Shown here: positions 41,240 to 51,230 of the stretch, piece by piece | How the letters are laid out: each line of letters opens with the position of its first letter | Numbering within the stretch: position 1 is the stretch's first letter | From: Nocardia acidivorans NBRC 108247 | GTDB taxonomy: Bacteria; Actinomycetota; Actinomycetes; Mycobacteriales; Mycobacteriaceae | Assembly (NCBI RefSeq): GCF_001625085.1 | Contig: NZ_BDAW01000005.1 | Span: 62,001-126,000, forward strand | Reading direction: 5' to 3' | DNA: 64,000 bases | Made by a program: the position numbers and the translations under genes | Notes under the pieces: generated by a model | Told to the model about the DNA's origin: nothing | The model's input: only the letters and a program-made list of their open reading frames with translations | The model's database searches: none

Positions 41240-42171
41240 TACTGCGTCGGAGCCGGGGCCTCCGGCTGCGGCTCGTCGGTCGGGACCGGAATGCTCGGAA
41301 TGCCGCCGGGCAGCGAGCCGCCGGGCGCGGTCTGGACGCCGCCGGGCATTCCGGGAATGCCACCGGGGAAGTTGGGGATACCGCCCGGGCTCTGGCCCGC
41401 GCCACCGAGTTCGGTGGTGTCGGCGGTCAGACCCTTACCGTCCATCGGCACCGCGTCGGCGCCCGGCTTGGACGGATCGAACGGCGGCGGGTTGGTGGTG
41501 TCGAAGGTCGGGTTCGCGCAGCTCGCGCCGACCTCGGGGTAGGTGTTCGAGTTCAGGCGCAGGTCCTTGATGAACCGGTCCAGCCGGGAATCGGTGACGC
41601 TCTGCAGCTTGAGCTGATGTCCCCACGCCTGCAAGGAGATCGGGCTGTCCATACCCGGGTACGGCGACATCAGCATGTACTGCTGGCCGTCGACCTTCTT
41701 CTTCAGCGTGTCGATGGTCGCGGCATCGACCTTGTCCGGGTTGTAGGTGATCCACACCGCGCCGTGTTCCAGCGAATGCACAGCATTCTCCGAGCGGATC
41801 GCCTTGGTGTACACATTGCCCATGCACGCCGCCCACGAACCGTCATGCGGGCCGCCGAAGGGCGGGGCCTGGTCATAGGCCACTCGCTGGGTGGAGGCCA
41901 CGTGCAGACCGGCCGGATAGTCCTTCTTCACCACGCCGTCGATATACGCGGAGGGATTCTTGATCTCCTCCTTGGCGTTGTACTTCGGCACCAGGAATGC
42001 GGCGATCCCGCCGATCAGCGCCAGGACGGCCACCACCGCGGCAATGGTCATCCACGGAATGTTCCGCTTCACGGGCAGTTTGCCCCCGGTACCGCCCTTA
42101 CGGGACTGACCTGACGATTTGCCCGCGGCTTTGATGGCCTTGGCCGACTTGGCACTGGTGCTGCTCGGCAT
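41239..42171 (-). CDS. DUF3105 membrane-anchored protein, copy 2
   Basis: The protein has 310 residues: a Lys/Ser/Gly-rich cytoplasmic start, one helix (WMTIAAVVAVLALIGGIAAF) and an extracytoplasmic DUF3105 domain. It shares PPFGGPHDGSW, ENAVHSLEHGAVWITYNP and YMLMSPYPGMDSPISL with copy 1 at 30423. The C-terminal ~70 residues are a Gly/Pro/Ile-rich repeat (PGGIPNFPGGIPGMPGGV), which reads as a low-complexity tail. ATG at 42171 gives MPSSTSAKSAKAIKAAGK; upstream in-frame codons overlap the argS promoter region. First gene of an operon with DUF305. Divergent from argS across 125 bp. Confidence 0.88.
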   Translation of the reverse strand: MPSSTSAKSAKAIKAAGKSSGQSRKGGTGGKLPVKRNIPWMTIAAVVAVLALIGGIAAFLVPKYNAKEEIKNPSAYIDGVVKKDYPAGLHVASTQRVAYDQAPPFGGPHDGSWAACMGNVYTKAIRSENAVHSLEHGAVWITYNPDKVDAATIDTLKKKVDGQQYMLMSPYPGMDSPISLQAWGHQLKLQSVTDSRLDRFIKDLRLNSNTYPEVGASCANPTFDTTNPPPFDPSKPGADAVPMDGKGLTADTTELGGAGQSPGGIPNFPGGIPGMPGGVQTAPGGSLPGGIPSIPVPTDEPQPEAPAPTQ

Positions 42172-42296
42172 AACTAGTTGTGCTCTCTTCGACGTGTTCG
42201 GACAATCAAGCGATGCGGCCGCATCGTTTGCTGGGCGCCTGCCCGTGAGGTGCCCGCGCGCGGCGTACACCTGCTCAGACCATAGGATAGTGACTC

Positions 42297-43955
42297 GTGA
42301 CTCCAGCTGACCTTGCAGATCTCCTTCGCGCAACCGCGGCGAAGGTACTTGTCGAACGTGGATCCGACCCTTCGGTCCTGCCCGACGAGGTCAAGGTGGA
42401 GCGTCCCCGCAACCCCGAGCACGGTGACTATGCCACGAATGTGGCCATGCAGGTAGGCAAGCGGGCCGGAATGAACCCGCGCGACTTTGCGAATCTGCTC
42501 GCCGAGGCGCTCGGTCAGGCCGAGGGCATCGAGGTCGCCGAGGTCGCCGGACCGGGCTTCCTGAACATCCGCCTGGCCAAGGCCGCCCAGGGCGCGATCG
42601 TGCAGAACATCCTGGCCGCGGGCCCGAAGTACGGCACCGGGGACGCGCTCGCCGGAATCAAGATCAACCTGGAGTTCGTCTCCGCCAACCCGACCGGACC
42701 CATCCACCTCGGCGGCACCCGCTGGGCCGCCGTGGGTGACGCGCTCGGCCGCATTCTGTCGGCCCAGGGCGCGCAGGTCACCCGTGAGTACTACTTCAAC
42801 GATCACGGCGCGCAGATCGACCGCTTCGCCAACTCCCTGGTCGCGGCCGCCACCGGTCAGCCCACCCCGGAGGACGGCTACGGCGGCGCGTACATCAAGG
42901 AGATCGCCGACACCATCGTCGCCGCGAACCCGGGTGCGGCCGAACTGCCCGAGAGCGAACGGCACGAACTGTTCCGCCGCGAGGGCGTCGAGCTGATGTT
43001 CGCGCAGATCAAGCAGAACCTGCACGAATTCGGCGTCGACTTCGACGTGTACTTCAACGAGAGTTCGCTGTTCGAGTCCGGCACGGTCGAGAAGGCCATC
43101 GCCACGCTCAAGGCCTCGGGCAAGCTCTACGAGAAGGACGGCGCCTGGTGGATCGCCTCCACCGAGTACGGCGATGACAAGGATCGCGTCGTCATCAAGA
43201 GCGATGGCAACTCCGCGTACATCGGCGGCGATATCGCCTACTTCCAGAACAAGCGCTCGCGCGGATTCGACCTGTGCATCTACATGCTGGGCGCGGACCA
43301 TCACGGTTACATCGGCCGGTTGAAGGCCGCCGCGGCCGCGTTCGGCGACAACCCGGACACCGTCGAGGTGCTCATCGGCCAGATGGTGAATCTGCTCGAA
43401 GGCGATGTGGCCGTGCGCATGTCCAAGCGCGCGGGCACCGTGGTCACGCTCGACGATCTGGTCGAGGCGATCGGCGTGGATGCCGCGCGCTACTCGCTGG
43501 TTCGCTCCTCGGTGAACTCGAGCATCGATATCGACCTGGACCTGTGGACCAAGCAGGACACCGAGAACCCGCTGTACTACGTGCAATACGCGCACGCGCG
43601 CACCAACAACATCATCGGCAACTCCGCCGCGTTCGACTTCGCCTCGGTCGCACCGGATTTCAGTGAGATGACCGCCGATCGCGAAGGCGCGCTGATCCGT
43701 ACGCTCGGCGAATACCCGCGCGTGCTCGCCACCGCCGCCGAAATGCGCGAACCGCATCGCGTGGTCCGCTACCTGGAAGAGCTCGCGGGCGTCTACCACC
43801 CGTTCCAGTCCGATAAGGAGATGCGGGTGCTCCCCATGGGAGACGAACCCGTCACCCCCCGTAATGCCGCTCGCCTCGAGCTGGTCAAAGCCACCCGTCA
43901 GGTCCTCGCCAACGGCCTCGGCCTGCTCGGCGTCACTGCCCCGGAGCGTATGTAA
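42297..43955 (+). CDS. argS: Arginine--tRNA ligase
   Basis: This class I synthetase has 552 residues, normal length. The N-terminal domain that contacts the tRNA D-loop is present ([20 protein letters not shown]). The HIGH motif appears as [17 protein letters not shown], and the KMSK motif is the relaxed VRMSKRAG that is usual for ArgRS. The C-terminal anticodon-binding helices include [18 protein letters not shown] and end in [10 protein letters not shown]. The GTG start at 42297 sits at the edge of the divergent promoter with DUF3105. lysA follows with no gap (TAA then ATG). First gene of the conserved block continuing to the ATP synthase. Confidence 0.97.
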   Translation: MTPADLADLLRATAAKVLVERGSDPSVLPDEVKVERPRNPEHGDYATNVAMQVGKRAGMNPRDFANLLAEALGQAEGIEVAEVAGPGFLNIRLAKAAQGAIVQNILAAGPKYGTGDALAGIKINLEFVSANPTGPIHLGGTRWAAVGDALGRILSAQGAQVTREYYFNDHGAQIDRFANSLVAAATGQPTPEDGYGGAYIKEIADTIVAANPGAAELPESERHELFRREGVELMFAQIKQNLHEFGVDFDVYFNESSLFESGTVEKAIATLKASGKLYEKDGAWWIASTEYGDDKDRVVIKSDGNSAYIGGDIAYFQNKRSRGFDLCIYMLGADHHGYIGRLKAAAAAFGDNPDTVEVLIGQMVNLLEGDVAVRMSKRAGTVVTLDDLVEAIGVDAARYSLVRSSVNSSIDIDLDLWTKQDTENPLYYVQYAHARTNNIIGNSAAFDFASVAPDFSEMTADREGALIRTLGEYPRVLATAAEMREPHRVVRYLEELAGVYHPFQSDKEMRVLPMGDEPVTPRNAARLELVKATRQVLANGLGLLGVTAPERM

Positions 43956-45377
43956 ATGAGTGCACATCCCGCCGGTCCCCGTCACGCGGACATCCCGCCC
44001 GCGCAGAATCTGCCCGAGCGGCCGGAGAATCCGCAGCAGATGATCACGCTGCCCGCGAATGTGTGGCCGCGCAACGCTTCTCGCGATGCCGACGGTGTCG
44101 TACGGCTCGCCGGTGTGCCGGTGCACGAGCTGGCCGCCGAGTACGGCACCCCGCTGTTCGTCATCGACGAGGGCGACTTCCGTTCCCGCTGCCGCGATAT
44201 GGTCCGCGCCTTCGGTCCGGACACGCGAGTGCACTACGCCTCCAAGGCTTTTCTCTCCGCCGAGATCGCCCGCTGGATCCGCGACGAGGGCCTGCACCTG
44301 GATGTCTGCTCCGGCGGCGAGCTCGCCGTGGCGCTGCACGCCGGCTTCCCGGCCGAGCGAATCGCCTTGCACGGCAACAACAAATCCGTTCCCGAACTGG
44401 AGCTGGCGGTCGCGAAGGGCATCGGCCACATCGTGCTCGATTCGCTGATCGAGATCGAGCGCCTGGAAGCGGTGGCCAAGAGCGCCGGCAAGGTCGTCGA
44501 GGTACTGGTGCGAGTCACCGTGGGCGTGGAGGCTCACACCCACGAGTACATCTCCACCGCGCACGAGGATCAGAAGTTCGGTTTCTCCATCGCCAGCGGC
44601 GATGCCATGGAGGCCATCGCCCGGGTCTTCGAGTCCGACAACCTGAAGCTGGTCGGCCTGCACAGCCATATCGGCTCGCAGATCTTCGAGATCGACGGCT
44701 TCGAGGTCGCCGCGCGCCGTATGCTGCGCCTGCTGTACGACGTCATCGAGAAGTTCGGCGTCGAGCGCACCGCGCAGATCGCGACACTGGATCTCGGTGG
44801 CGGCCTTGGTATTTCGTACCTGGCGAGTGACGATCCGCCGCCGCTGGAGGACTTCGCCGCGAAGGTCCGCGATCTGGTCGCGGCCGAGGCCGCGCAGATC
44901 GGGCTGCCCAAGCCGCAGCTCGCGGTCGAGCCCGGTCGGGCCATCGCCGGGCCCGGTACGGTCACCTTGTACGAGGTCGGCACCACCAAGGATGTGGTGC
45001 TGGACGCGGGCGCGCGCCGCCGCTATGTCAGCATCGACGGCGGTATGAGCGACAATATCCGGCCCGCCCTCTATCAGGCCGAATACGACTGCCGCCTGGT
45101 CTCGCGCTCCAGCGAGGCCGCCCCGGTGGTCGCTCGGGTGGTCGGAAAGCATTGCGAGAGTGGGGATATCGTCATTCGCGATACCTGGCTCCCGGCCGAT
45201 GTCGGTCCGGGTGATCTGGTTGCGGTGGCGGCTACCGGCGCGTACTGCTACTCGATGTCGAGCCGTTACAACATGCTCACCCGGCCCGCCGTGGTCGCGG
45301 TGCGAGACGGTAAGGCGCGCTTGATCCTTCGTCGTGAAACGGTGGAGGACCTACTCAGCTTGGAGGTGAATGCATGA
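43956..45377 (+). CDS. lysA: Diaminopimelate decarboxylase
   Basis: This PLP enzyme makes L-lysine from meso-diaminopimelate, the last step of lysine synthesis. It has 473 residues with an N-terminal extension of about 40. The PLP lysine is in [10 protein letters not shown], the glycine-rich phosphate loop is [12 protein letters not shown] and the substrate/partner-site motif is [11 protein letters not shown], with [10 protein letters not shown] near the C-terminus. The ATG follows the argS stop with no gap. The end overlaps hom by four bases (ATGA). Order argS-lysA-hom-thrC-thrB matches mycobacteria and other actinobacteria. Confidence 0.97.
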   Translation: MSAHPAGPRHADIPPAQNLPERPENPQQMITLPANVWPRNASRDADGVVRLAGVPVHELAAEYGTPLFVIDEGDFRSRCRDMVRAFGPDTRVHYASKAFLSAEIARWIRDEGLHLDVCSGGELAVALHAGFPAERIALHGNNKSVPELELAVAKGIGHIVLDSLIEIERLEAVAKSAGKVVEVLVRVTVGVEAHTHEYISTAHEDQKFGFSIASGDAMEAIARVFESDNLKLVGLHSHIGSQIFEIDGFEVAARRMLRLLYDVIEKFGVERTAQIATLDLGGGLGISYLASDDPPPLEDFAAKVRDLVAAEAAQIGLPKPQLAVEPGRAIAGPGTVTLYEVGTTKDVVLDAGARRRYVSIDGGMSDNIRPALYQAEYDCRLVSRSSEAAPVVARVVGKHCESGDIVIRDTWLPADVGPGDLVAVAATGAYCYSMSSRYNMLTRPAVVAVRDGKARLILRRETVEDLLSLEVNA

Positions 45378-46729
45378 CCGCCACGGCGAGCCGTGTAAAG
45401 GACACAGCAGTGAGGACCGGCGTGTGGGGATCGGATCATCCGATCGGAATCGCGGTGCTCGGTATGGGCACGGTCGGCACCGAAGTGGTTCGCATCATTC
45501 GCAACCAGGCCGAGGATCTCTGCAATCGCGTCGGCGCGCCCGTCGTGCTGCGCGGAGTGTCGGTCCGCGATCTGAGCAAGGACCGCGGCATTCCGGCCGA
45601 ACTGCTCACCACCGACGCCGAGGCCCTGGTCGCGCGCGATGACGTGGATATCGTGGTCGAGGTCATGGGCGGTATCGATCCGGCGCGCAAGCTGATCAAG
45701 ACCGCGCTCGAGGCCGGTAAGTCCGTGGTCACCGCCAATAAGGCGCTGCTCGCCGACCACACCGGTGAACTCGCCTCCGCCGCCGAGGCCCATCGCGCCG
45801 ACCTGTACTTCGAGGCCGCCGTCGCCGGTGCGATCCCGGTGGTGCGCCCGCTCATCCAGTCGCTCTCGGGCGATCGGGTGAACCGCGTGGTCGGCATTGT
45901 CAACGGCACCACCAACTTCATCCTCTCGGCCATGGCCGAGACCGGCGCGGCCTACGCCGATGTGCTGGCCGAGGCCACCCGACTGGGCTACGCCGAGGCC
46001 GATCCGACCGCCGATGTCGAGGGCTACGACGCCGCCGCCAAGGCCGCCATCCTCGCCTCGGTCGCCTTCCACACCCGCGTGACCTCGGCCGATGTCTACC
46101 GCGAGGGCATCTCCGCGATCACCGCCGAGGATCTCGAGACCGCCGCGGCCGTCGGCTGCACCGTCAAACTGCTGGCCATGGCCGAGCGCGTCACCGATGA
46201 CGGCGGCAAGGAGTCCATCTCGGTGCGCGTCTATCCGGCGCTCATCCCGCGCAAGCATCCGCTGGCCTCGGTCAGCGGCGCGTTCAATGCCGTCGTGGTG
46301 GAGGCCGAGAACTCCGGTCGCCTGATGTTCTACGGCCAGGGCGCGGGCGGCGCGCCGACCGCATCGGCCGTCATGGGCGATCTGGTGATGGCCGCGCGCA
46401 ACAAGTTCTACGGTGGTCGCGCACCCGGCGAGTCGGTTTATGCTGAGCTGCCGATCGCCTCGATCGGCGACACCCCCACCCGCTACCACGTGAATATGCA
46501 GGTCGCGGACCGCACCGGCGTATTGCAGGCGGTCGCGGGCGAATTCGCCAAGCACGGGGTGAGCATTTCGACGGTCCGCCAGGAGGGCCACGACGCGGGC
46601 GCGCGCCTGGTCGTGGTGACCCACCACGCGCGGGAATCGGACCTGGCAGATACCGTTGCCGCGTTGGCCGAACTGGACTCCGTCACATCCGTGACCAGTG
46701 TTCTGAGATTGGAAGGCACCGAGGAATGA
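45374..46729 (+). CDS. hom: Homoserine dehydrogenase
   Basis: This enzyme reduces aspartate semialdehyde to homoserine at the branch toward threonine and methionine. It has 451 residues. NAD(P) binding: [20 protein letters not shown] near residue 27; catalytic region with the conserved lysine and the signature [20 protein letters not shown] around 200-220. A C-terminal ACT domain ([20 protein letters not shown]) gives the allosteric threonine-sensing type. The start overlaps lysA, and the end overlaps thrC by four bases, so the operon is translationally coupled. The mycobacterial orthologue is called thrA. Confidence 0.97.
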   Translation: MTATASRVKDTAVRTGVWGSDHPIGIAVLGMGTVGTEVVRIIRNQAEDLCNRVGAPVVLRGVSVRDLSKDRGIPAELLTTDAEALVARDDVDIVVEVMGGIDPARKLIKTALEAGKSVVTANKALLADHTGELASAAEAHRADLYFEAAVAGAIPVVRPLIQSLSGDRVNRVVGIVNGTTNFILSAMAETGAAYADVLAEATRLGYAEADPTADVEGYDAAAKAAILASVAFHTRVTSADVYREGISAITAEDLETAAAVGCTVKLLAMAERVTDDGGKESISVRVYPALIPRKHPLASVSGAFNAVVVEAENSGRLMFYGQGAGGAPTASAVMGDLVMAARNKFYGGRAPGESVYAELPIASIGDTPTRYHVNMQVADRTGVLQAVAGEFAKHGVSISTVRQEGHDAGARLVVVTHHARESDLADTVAALAELDSVTSVTSVLRLEGTEE

Positions 46730-47829
46730 GTACGACAGCGCGGGCCGCGGCGAGCCGCGAATCCGGTACCGCCGCCCCCTGGCCCGGTCTGATCGCCGCG
46801 TACCGGGATCGACTCCCGCTCGGCGCGGACTGGGAGCCGGTCACGCTGTTCGAGGGCGGCACCCCGCTGGTCGCCGCCACGCACCTGTCGGAGCTCACCG
46901 GCTGTGAGGTGTATCTCAAGGTCGAGGGCGCGAACCCGACCGGTTCCTTCAAGGACCGCGGTATGACCATGGCCATGACCGAGGCCAAGGCCAGCGGTAA
47001 GAAGGCCGTGCTCTGCGCCTCCACCGGCAATACCTCCGCCTCCGCGGCCGCCTACGCCACGCGCGCGGGCCTGCACTGCGCGGTGCTGATTCCGCAGGGC
47101 AAGATCGCCATGGGCAAGCTGGCCCAGGCGGTCATGCTGGGCGCGAAGATCATTCAGGTCGAGGGCAATTTCGACGACTGCCTCGAGCTGGCGCGCAAGG
47201 TCACCGCGGAGTTCCCCGAGGTCGGACTCGTGAACTCGGTCAACCCGTTCCGTATCGAGGGCCAGAAGACCGCCGCCTTCGAAATCGTGGACGTGCTCGG
47301 CAAGGCCCCCGATGTGCATGTGCTCCCGGTCGGTAACGCGGGCAATATCACCGCGTACTGGAAGGGCTACGGCGAGTACTTCGCCGACGGCATCACCACC
47401 TCGCGGCCGCGCATGCTCGGCGTGCAGGCCGCGGGCGCCGCGCCGCTGGTGCACGGCGCGCCGGTGAAGGATCCCGAGACCATCGCCACCGCGATTCGGA
47501 TCGGCGCTCCCGCGTCGTGGAATCAGGCCATGGCGGCCAAGCAGGAGTCCGGAGGTGCGTTCCGCGCGGCCACCGATGCGGAGATCCTGGAGGCGTACCG
47601 CCTGGTCGCGAGCACCGAGGGCGTTTTCGTCGAGCCCGCCTCGGCCGCCTCGGTCGCCGGACTGCTCGCCGCCCGCGAGGATGGCTGGCTGGATGCCGGT
47701 CTCACGGTCGTGTGCACCGTGACCGGCAACGGCCTCAAGGATCCCGACAACGCCCTCAAGGGCATGCCGGAGATCACCCCGATCCAGGTCGATCCGATCG
47801 CCGTGGCCCGTGAACTCGAGCTGGGCTGA
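46726..47829 (+). CDS. thrC: Threonine synthase
   Basis: This PLP enzyme converts O-phosphohomoserine to threonine. It has 367 residues, the short (class II-like actinobacterial) form. The PLP lysine lies in [16 protein letters not shown] (around residue 70), the phosphate loop is [14 protein letters not shown] and the second glycine loop is [16 protein letters not shown]. The start is in a four-base overlap with hom. thrB starts 25 bp after the stop, so all aspartate-family genes share a message. No regulatory ACT domain is present. Confidence 0.97.
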   Translation: MSTTARAAASRESGTAAPWPGLIAAYRDRLPLGADWEPVTLFEGGTPLVAATHLSELTGCEVYLKVEGANPTGSFKDRGMTMAMTEAKASGKKAVLCASTGNTSASAAAYATRAGLHCAVLIPQGKIAMGKLAQAVMLGAKIIQVEGNFDDCLELARKVTAEFPEVGLVNSVNPFRIEGQKTAAFEIVDVLGKAPDVHVLPVGNAGNITAYWKGYGEYFADGITTSRPRMLGVQAAGAAPLVHGAPVKDPETIATAIRIGAPASWNQAMAAKQESGGAFRAATDAEILEAYRLVASTEGVFVEPASAASVAGLLAAREDGWLDAGLTVVCTVTGNGLKDPDNALKGMPEITPIQVDPIAVARELELG

Positions 47830-47854
47830 ATTGAATTCGCGCGAAGGTCAGTTG

Positions 47855-48808
47855 ATGACCAGGACCCTGCCCGCCGGAATCGCCGTCACCGTGCGGGTTC
47901 CGGCGTCCAGTGCGAATCTGGGTCCTGGATTCGATACTCTCGGCATCGCTTTGGGGCTGTACGACGAGATCGTGGTGTGCACCACCGATACCGGGCTGAA
48001 CATCCGAGTCGAGGGTGAGGGTGCGGACGATGTGCCCTGGGGCCCTTCACATCTCGTCGTGCGCGCCATCGAACGTGGTCTACAGGCCGCGGGCGTCTGG
48101 GCGGACGGTCTGGACGTGCTGTGCCGCAACGTGATTCCGCATTCGCGGGGGTTGGGCTCCTCGGCCTCCGCGGTGGTCGGCGGTCTGGCCGCCGGTCGGG
48201 GTCTGGCCGCGAAATTCGATGCGGCGCTGGCCTATGACGATGAGGTCATGGTGCAGCTCGCGGCCGAATTCGAGGGTCATCCGGACAATTCCTCGGCCAG
48301 TGTGCTGGGCGGAATCGTGGTCTCCTGGACCGAAACCGACCGCCCCGCAGACGAAAACGGCCTGGTGGACCATCACACCCGTGCGTACCGCGCGGTGCGG
48401 CTGGAACCGCACCCCGCACTGCGCCCCGTGGTGCTGATCCCCGAAGAGCGGTCCTCCACCGCGCATACCCGGGGACTGCTGCCGGACAAGGTCCCGCACG
48501 CCGACGCGGCCTTCAACGCCAGTCGCGCCGCGCTCGCCGTCGTGGCCCTGACGCAGCGTCCTGACCTGCTGCTCCCCGCCACCGCGGACCGGCTACATCA
48601 GGGCTACCGGGCCACCGCGCTCCCGCTCACCACCCAGTGGATCGAGCGTCTGCGCGCGGCGGGGATCGCCGCCACCGTCTCGGGCGCGGGTCCGACCATT
48701 TTGGCCCTCGGGACCAGCGAATTCCCTGCGGAACTGCGTGAACTCGCCATTGCCGACGGCCTGCGCGTGCTCGAACCGGGCATTGCCGACGGCGTCCTGG
48801 TGGATTGA
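47855..48808 (+). CDS. thrB: Homoserine kinase
   Basis: This GHMP kinase phosphorylates homoserine for threonine synthase. It has 317 residues. The N-terminal GHMP motif 1 is [20 protein letters not shown], motif 2 is the ATP loop [20 protein letters not shown] (around residue 95), and motif 3 is [14 protein letters not shown] near residue 270. GAAGG is found about ten bases before the ATG at 47855; an upstream in-frame ATG would overlap thrC. It closes the amino-acid part of the operon. A typical sigma-70 promoter for rho follows its stop. Confidence 0.96.
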   Translation: MTRTLPAGIAVTVRVPASSANLGPGFDTLGIALGLYDEIVVCTTDTGLNIRVEGEGADDVPWGPSHLVVRAIERGLQAAGVWADGLDVLCRNVIPHSRGLGSSASAVVGGLAAGRGLAAKFDAALAYDDEVMVQLAAEFEGHPDNSSASVLGGIVVSWTETDRPADENGLVDHHTRAYRAVRLEPHPALRPVVLIPEERSSTAHTRGLLPDKVPHADAAFNASRAALAVVALTQRPDLLLPATADRLHQGYRATALPLTTQWIERLRAAGIAATVSGAGPTILALGTSEFPAELRELAIADGLRVLEPGIADGVLVD

Positions 48809-48821
48809 CAGCGCGCCTGCC

Positions 48822-48850
48822 TTGCCGATGTAAAGGCCGAGAGCTATCCT
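48822..48850 (+). promoter_or_regulatory. Promoter of rho
   Basis: TTGCCG and TATCCT are separated by exactly 17 bases just after the thrB stop. Transcription from here would give a leader of about 275 nt ahead of the rho GTG. The long leader is consistent with autogenous control, which is known for rho in other bacteria. Confidence 0.6.
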
Positions 48851-48972
48851 GAGCGAGTCCGTACATCGTGCGCGTCAGACGCCGGTGCTTCATCAGGGCA
48901 AATCGCTCCAGAGGCTCCTTGCTCAGGCTCGAGGCTTGAGGCTCGAAACTTGGGGGTAGCCAGTTCACTGGA

Positions 48973-49137
48973 ATGATCTCTCCCACCTTTTCACTCGGTG
49001 GCGAAGCCCACGCGGTGGTAGAACCACCAATCCGGCGCAGCACGCGATACGGCATCCGAGTCCGGCATACGACCGGACTGCAGGAGGAACCCTCGAACAG
49101 GCACACGGCAGTCGAGGGAAGGAAAGGATTTCCGTGA
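48973..49137 (+). CDS. Putative 54-residue leader ORF overlapping the rho start
   Basis: An ATG frame (MISPTFSLGGEAHAVVEPPI ... VEGRKGFP) runs 54 codons through the rho leader and stops in TGA at 49135-49137, overlapping the rho GTG at 49134 (GTGA). Such overlap is the same layout as the coupled genes elsewhere in the window. Against it: no clear ribosome-binding site (only GGA next to the ATG) and some rare-looking codons. It contains a hairpin GGTGGT-AGA-ACCACC at 49014-49028. It could be a translated regulatory uORF or a chance frame in a structured leader. Confidence 0.4.
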   Translation: MISPTFSLGGEAHAVVEPPIRRSTRYGIRVRHTTGLQEEPSNRHTAVEGRKGFP

Positions 49138-51230
49138 CCGAAACGGACCTGCTCGCGACCCCCGGGGTGGAAAGTGATTCAACCTCCTCGGATCGCGAAA
49201 GTGAATCCGGACAGATTTCGAAGATGAGCGAACACACTGACATCGCACGATCGGGGCTGACTGGAATGTTGTTGCCGCAGTTGCGTGCGCTTGCGGGGGA
49301 ACTCGGTATTCGAGGCACTTCCGGAATGCGTAAGGGTGATCTCATCGCCGCCATCAAGGAGAATCAGTCCGGTGGCGCCAAGGCGACCGCGGCGGTCGGC
49401 AAGGCCACCACCGCGCGAAATGCCAAGGGCAAGGGCGATACCGCGCCGACCGGTGGCGAATCCGCCCCGGCCGATGCCGCTCCCGCGAAGGCCGTCAAGG
49501 CCGAGAATGCTCCCGCGCAGGAGGCCAACTCCTCCGCGAAGGTCGAGAACGTCCGGACCAAGACCGACGTTCCGACGTACAACTCCGCACCCGCTCGGGA
49601 GAGCGCCGCGGACAAGTCCGCCGAGCCGCGTGAGGCCAGGCGGGACGAGGGCGACAACGCCCGCGCCGAAGGCGGCGACGACAGCCGTGACGGCGGCCAG
49701 CGTGGCCGCGGTCGCCAGCGTCGGGGCCGTGACCAGCGCGCCGAACAGCGCACCGGCGCCGGCAATGCCACCACCGAGGCCACGGCCTCGGAGACCACCT
49801 CCACCGGCGAGTCCAAGCCGGAATCCGAGGGTGGTGAGCGTCGCCGCGAGCGCAATAACAACCAGCAGTCCGGCGGCGGGAACCAGCAGAACAACCAGAA
49901 CGGCACCGCGCGCGGCGGCAACAACGACCGCGACCGCAATCGCGGACCCGCCGCCGAGGACGACGAGGAAGGCGGCCGCGGTCGCCGGGGCCGTCGCTTC
50001 CGCGAGCGTCGCCGTGGGCGTGACCGCGATGGCGCGCCGGGCGAAACCAGCCGGGAGAGCCGGGAATTGGAGATCCGCGAGGACGATGTCCTGCAGCCGG
50101 TCGCCGGAATTCTCGACGTCCTGGACAACTACGCGTTCGTCCGCACCTCCGGCTACCTGGCCGGGCCGAACGACGTGTACGTGTCGATGAACCTGGTCCG
50201 CAAGAACGGTCTGCGCCGCGGTGACGCCATCACCGGTGCGGTGCGCGCCCCGCGGGACGGCGATCAGAGCAATCAGCGGCAGAAGTTCGATCCGCTGGTG
50301 CGCCTGGACACCATCAACGGTTCGGATATCGAATCCGCCAAGCGCCGTCCGGAGTTCCAGAAGCTCACCCCGCTGTACCCGAATCAGCGACTGCGGCTGG
50401 AGACCCAGCCGAACAAGCTGACCACGCGCATCATCGATCTGATCATGCCGATCGGTAAGGGTCAGCGCGCGCTGATCGTGTCCCCGCCCAAGGCGGGTAA
50501 GACCACGATCATGCAGGACATCGCCAACGCGATCGCCGTGAACAACCCCGAGTGCTACCTGATGGTCGTGCTGGTGGACGAGCGTCCCGAGGAAGTGACC
50601 GATATGCAGCGCTCCGTGCGCGGCGAGGTCATCGCCTCCACGTTCGACCGCCCGCCGGGCGATCACACCTCGGTCGCCGAACTCGCCATCGAGCGCGCCA
50701 AGCGCCTGGTGGAGATGGGCCAGGATGTCGTGGTGCTGCTCGACTCGATCACCCGATTGGGCCGCGCGTACAACAACTCGTCCCCGGCTTCGGGCCGAAT
50801 CCTTTCCGGTGGTGTGGATTCCACCGCGCTGTACCCGCCCAAGCGGTTCCTCGGCGCGGCCCGCAATATCGAGAACGGCGGCTCGCTCACCATTATCGCG
50901 ACCGCGATGGTGGAGACCGGTTCCACCGGTGACACGGTCATCTTCGAGGAGTTCAAGGGCACGGGTAACGCCGAGCTCAAGCTCGATCGCAAGATCGCCG
51001 AGCGCCGCGTGTTCCCGGCGGTCGACGTCAACCCGTCCGGCACCCGCCGCGACGATCTGCTGATGTCACCCGACGAGGCCGGGGTGCTGCACAAGCTGCG
51101 CCGCGTGCTCTCGGGCCTGGATTCGCATCAGGCCATCGACCTGCTCGTGGATCGACTCAAGAAGACCAAGAGCAATGCCGAATTCCTGATGACCGTTTCG
51201 AAGACCGCCCCCAACGCGCTCGACGAATAA
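49134..51230 (+). CDS. rho: Transcription termination factor Rho
   Basis: This hexameric RNA-dependent ATPase ends transcripts. It has 698 residues, longer than E. coli Rho (about 420). It has a Rho_N/SAP-like helical domain (LPQLRALAGELGIRGTSGMR, ~45-80), then a ~220-residue disordered insert rich in Ala, Asn, Arg, Asp and Gly (for example GQRGRGRQRRGRDQRAEQRT). The RNA-binding OB domain follows (GILDVLDNYAFVRTSGYLAG), then the ATPase with Walker A VSPPKAGKTTIMQDIAN (near 448), Walker B DVVVLLDSITRLGRAYNN and the Q-loop/R-loop region. Long inserts are typical of actinobacterial Rho. The start GTG is preceded by GGGAAGGAAAGG and follows a 325-bp leader. Confidence 0.97.
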   Translation: MTETDLLATPGVESDSTSSDRESESGQISKMSEHTDIARSGLTGMLLPQLRALAGELGIRGTSGMRKGDLIAAIKENQSGGAKATAAVGKATTARNAKGKGDTAPTGGESAPADAAPAKAVKAENAPAQEANSSAKVENVRTKTDVPTYNSAPARESAADKSAEPREARRDEGDNARAEGGDDSRDGGQRGRGRQRRGRDQRAEQRTGAGNATTEATASETTSTGESKPESEGGERRRERNNNQQSGGGNQQNNQNGTARGGNNDRDRNRGPAAEDDEEGGRGRRGRRFRERRRGRDRDGAPGETSRESRELEIREDDVLQPVAGILDVLDNYAFVRTSGYLAGPNDVYVSMNLVRKNGLRRGDAITGAVRAPRDGDQSNQRQKFDPLVRLDTINGSDIESAKRRPEFQKLTPLYPNQRLRLETQPNKLTTRIIDLIMPIGKGQRALIVSPPKAGKTTIMQDIANAIAVNNPECYLMVVLVDERPEEVTDMQRSVRGEVIASTFDRPPGDHTSVAELAIERAKRLVEMGQDVVVLLDSITRLGRAYNNSSPASGRILSGGVDSTALYPPKRFLGAARNIENGGSLTIIATAMVETGSTGDTVIFEEFKGTGNAELKLDRKIAERRVFPAVDVNPSGTRRDDLLMSPDEAGVLHKLRRVLSGLDSHQAIDLLVDRLKKTKSNAEFLMTVSKTAPNALDE

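Noticed and set aside
40326..43955. Functional coupling of tRNA-Arg and argS because they are close
   Set aside because: They lie on opposite strands with two unrelated genes between; closeness can be chance.
42174..45152. Long open frame opposite argS and lysA
   Set aside because: Antisense of two certain housekeeping genes, same GC cause, with no start context and no recognisable motif.
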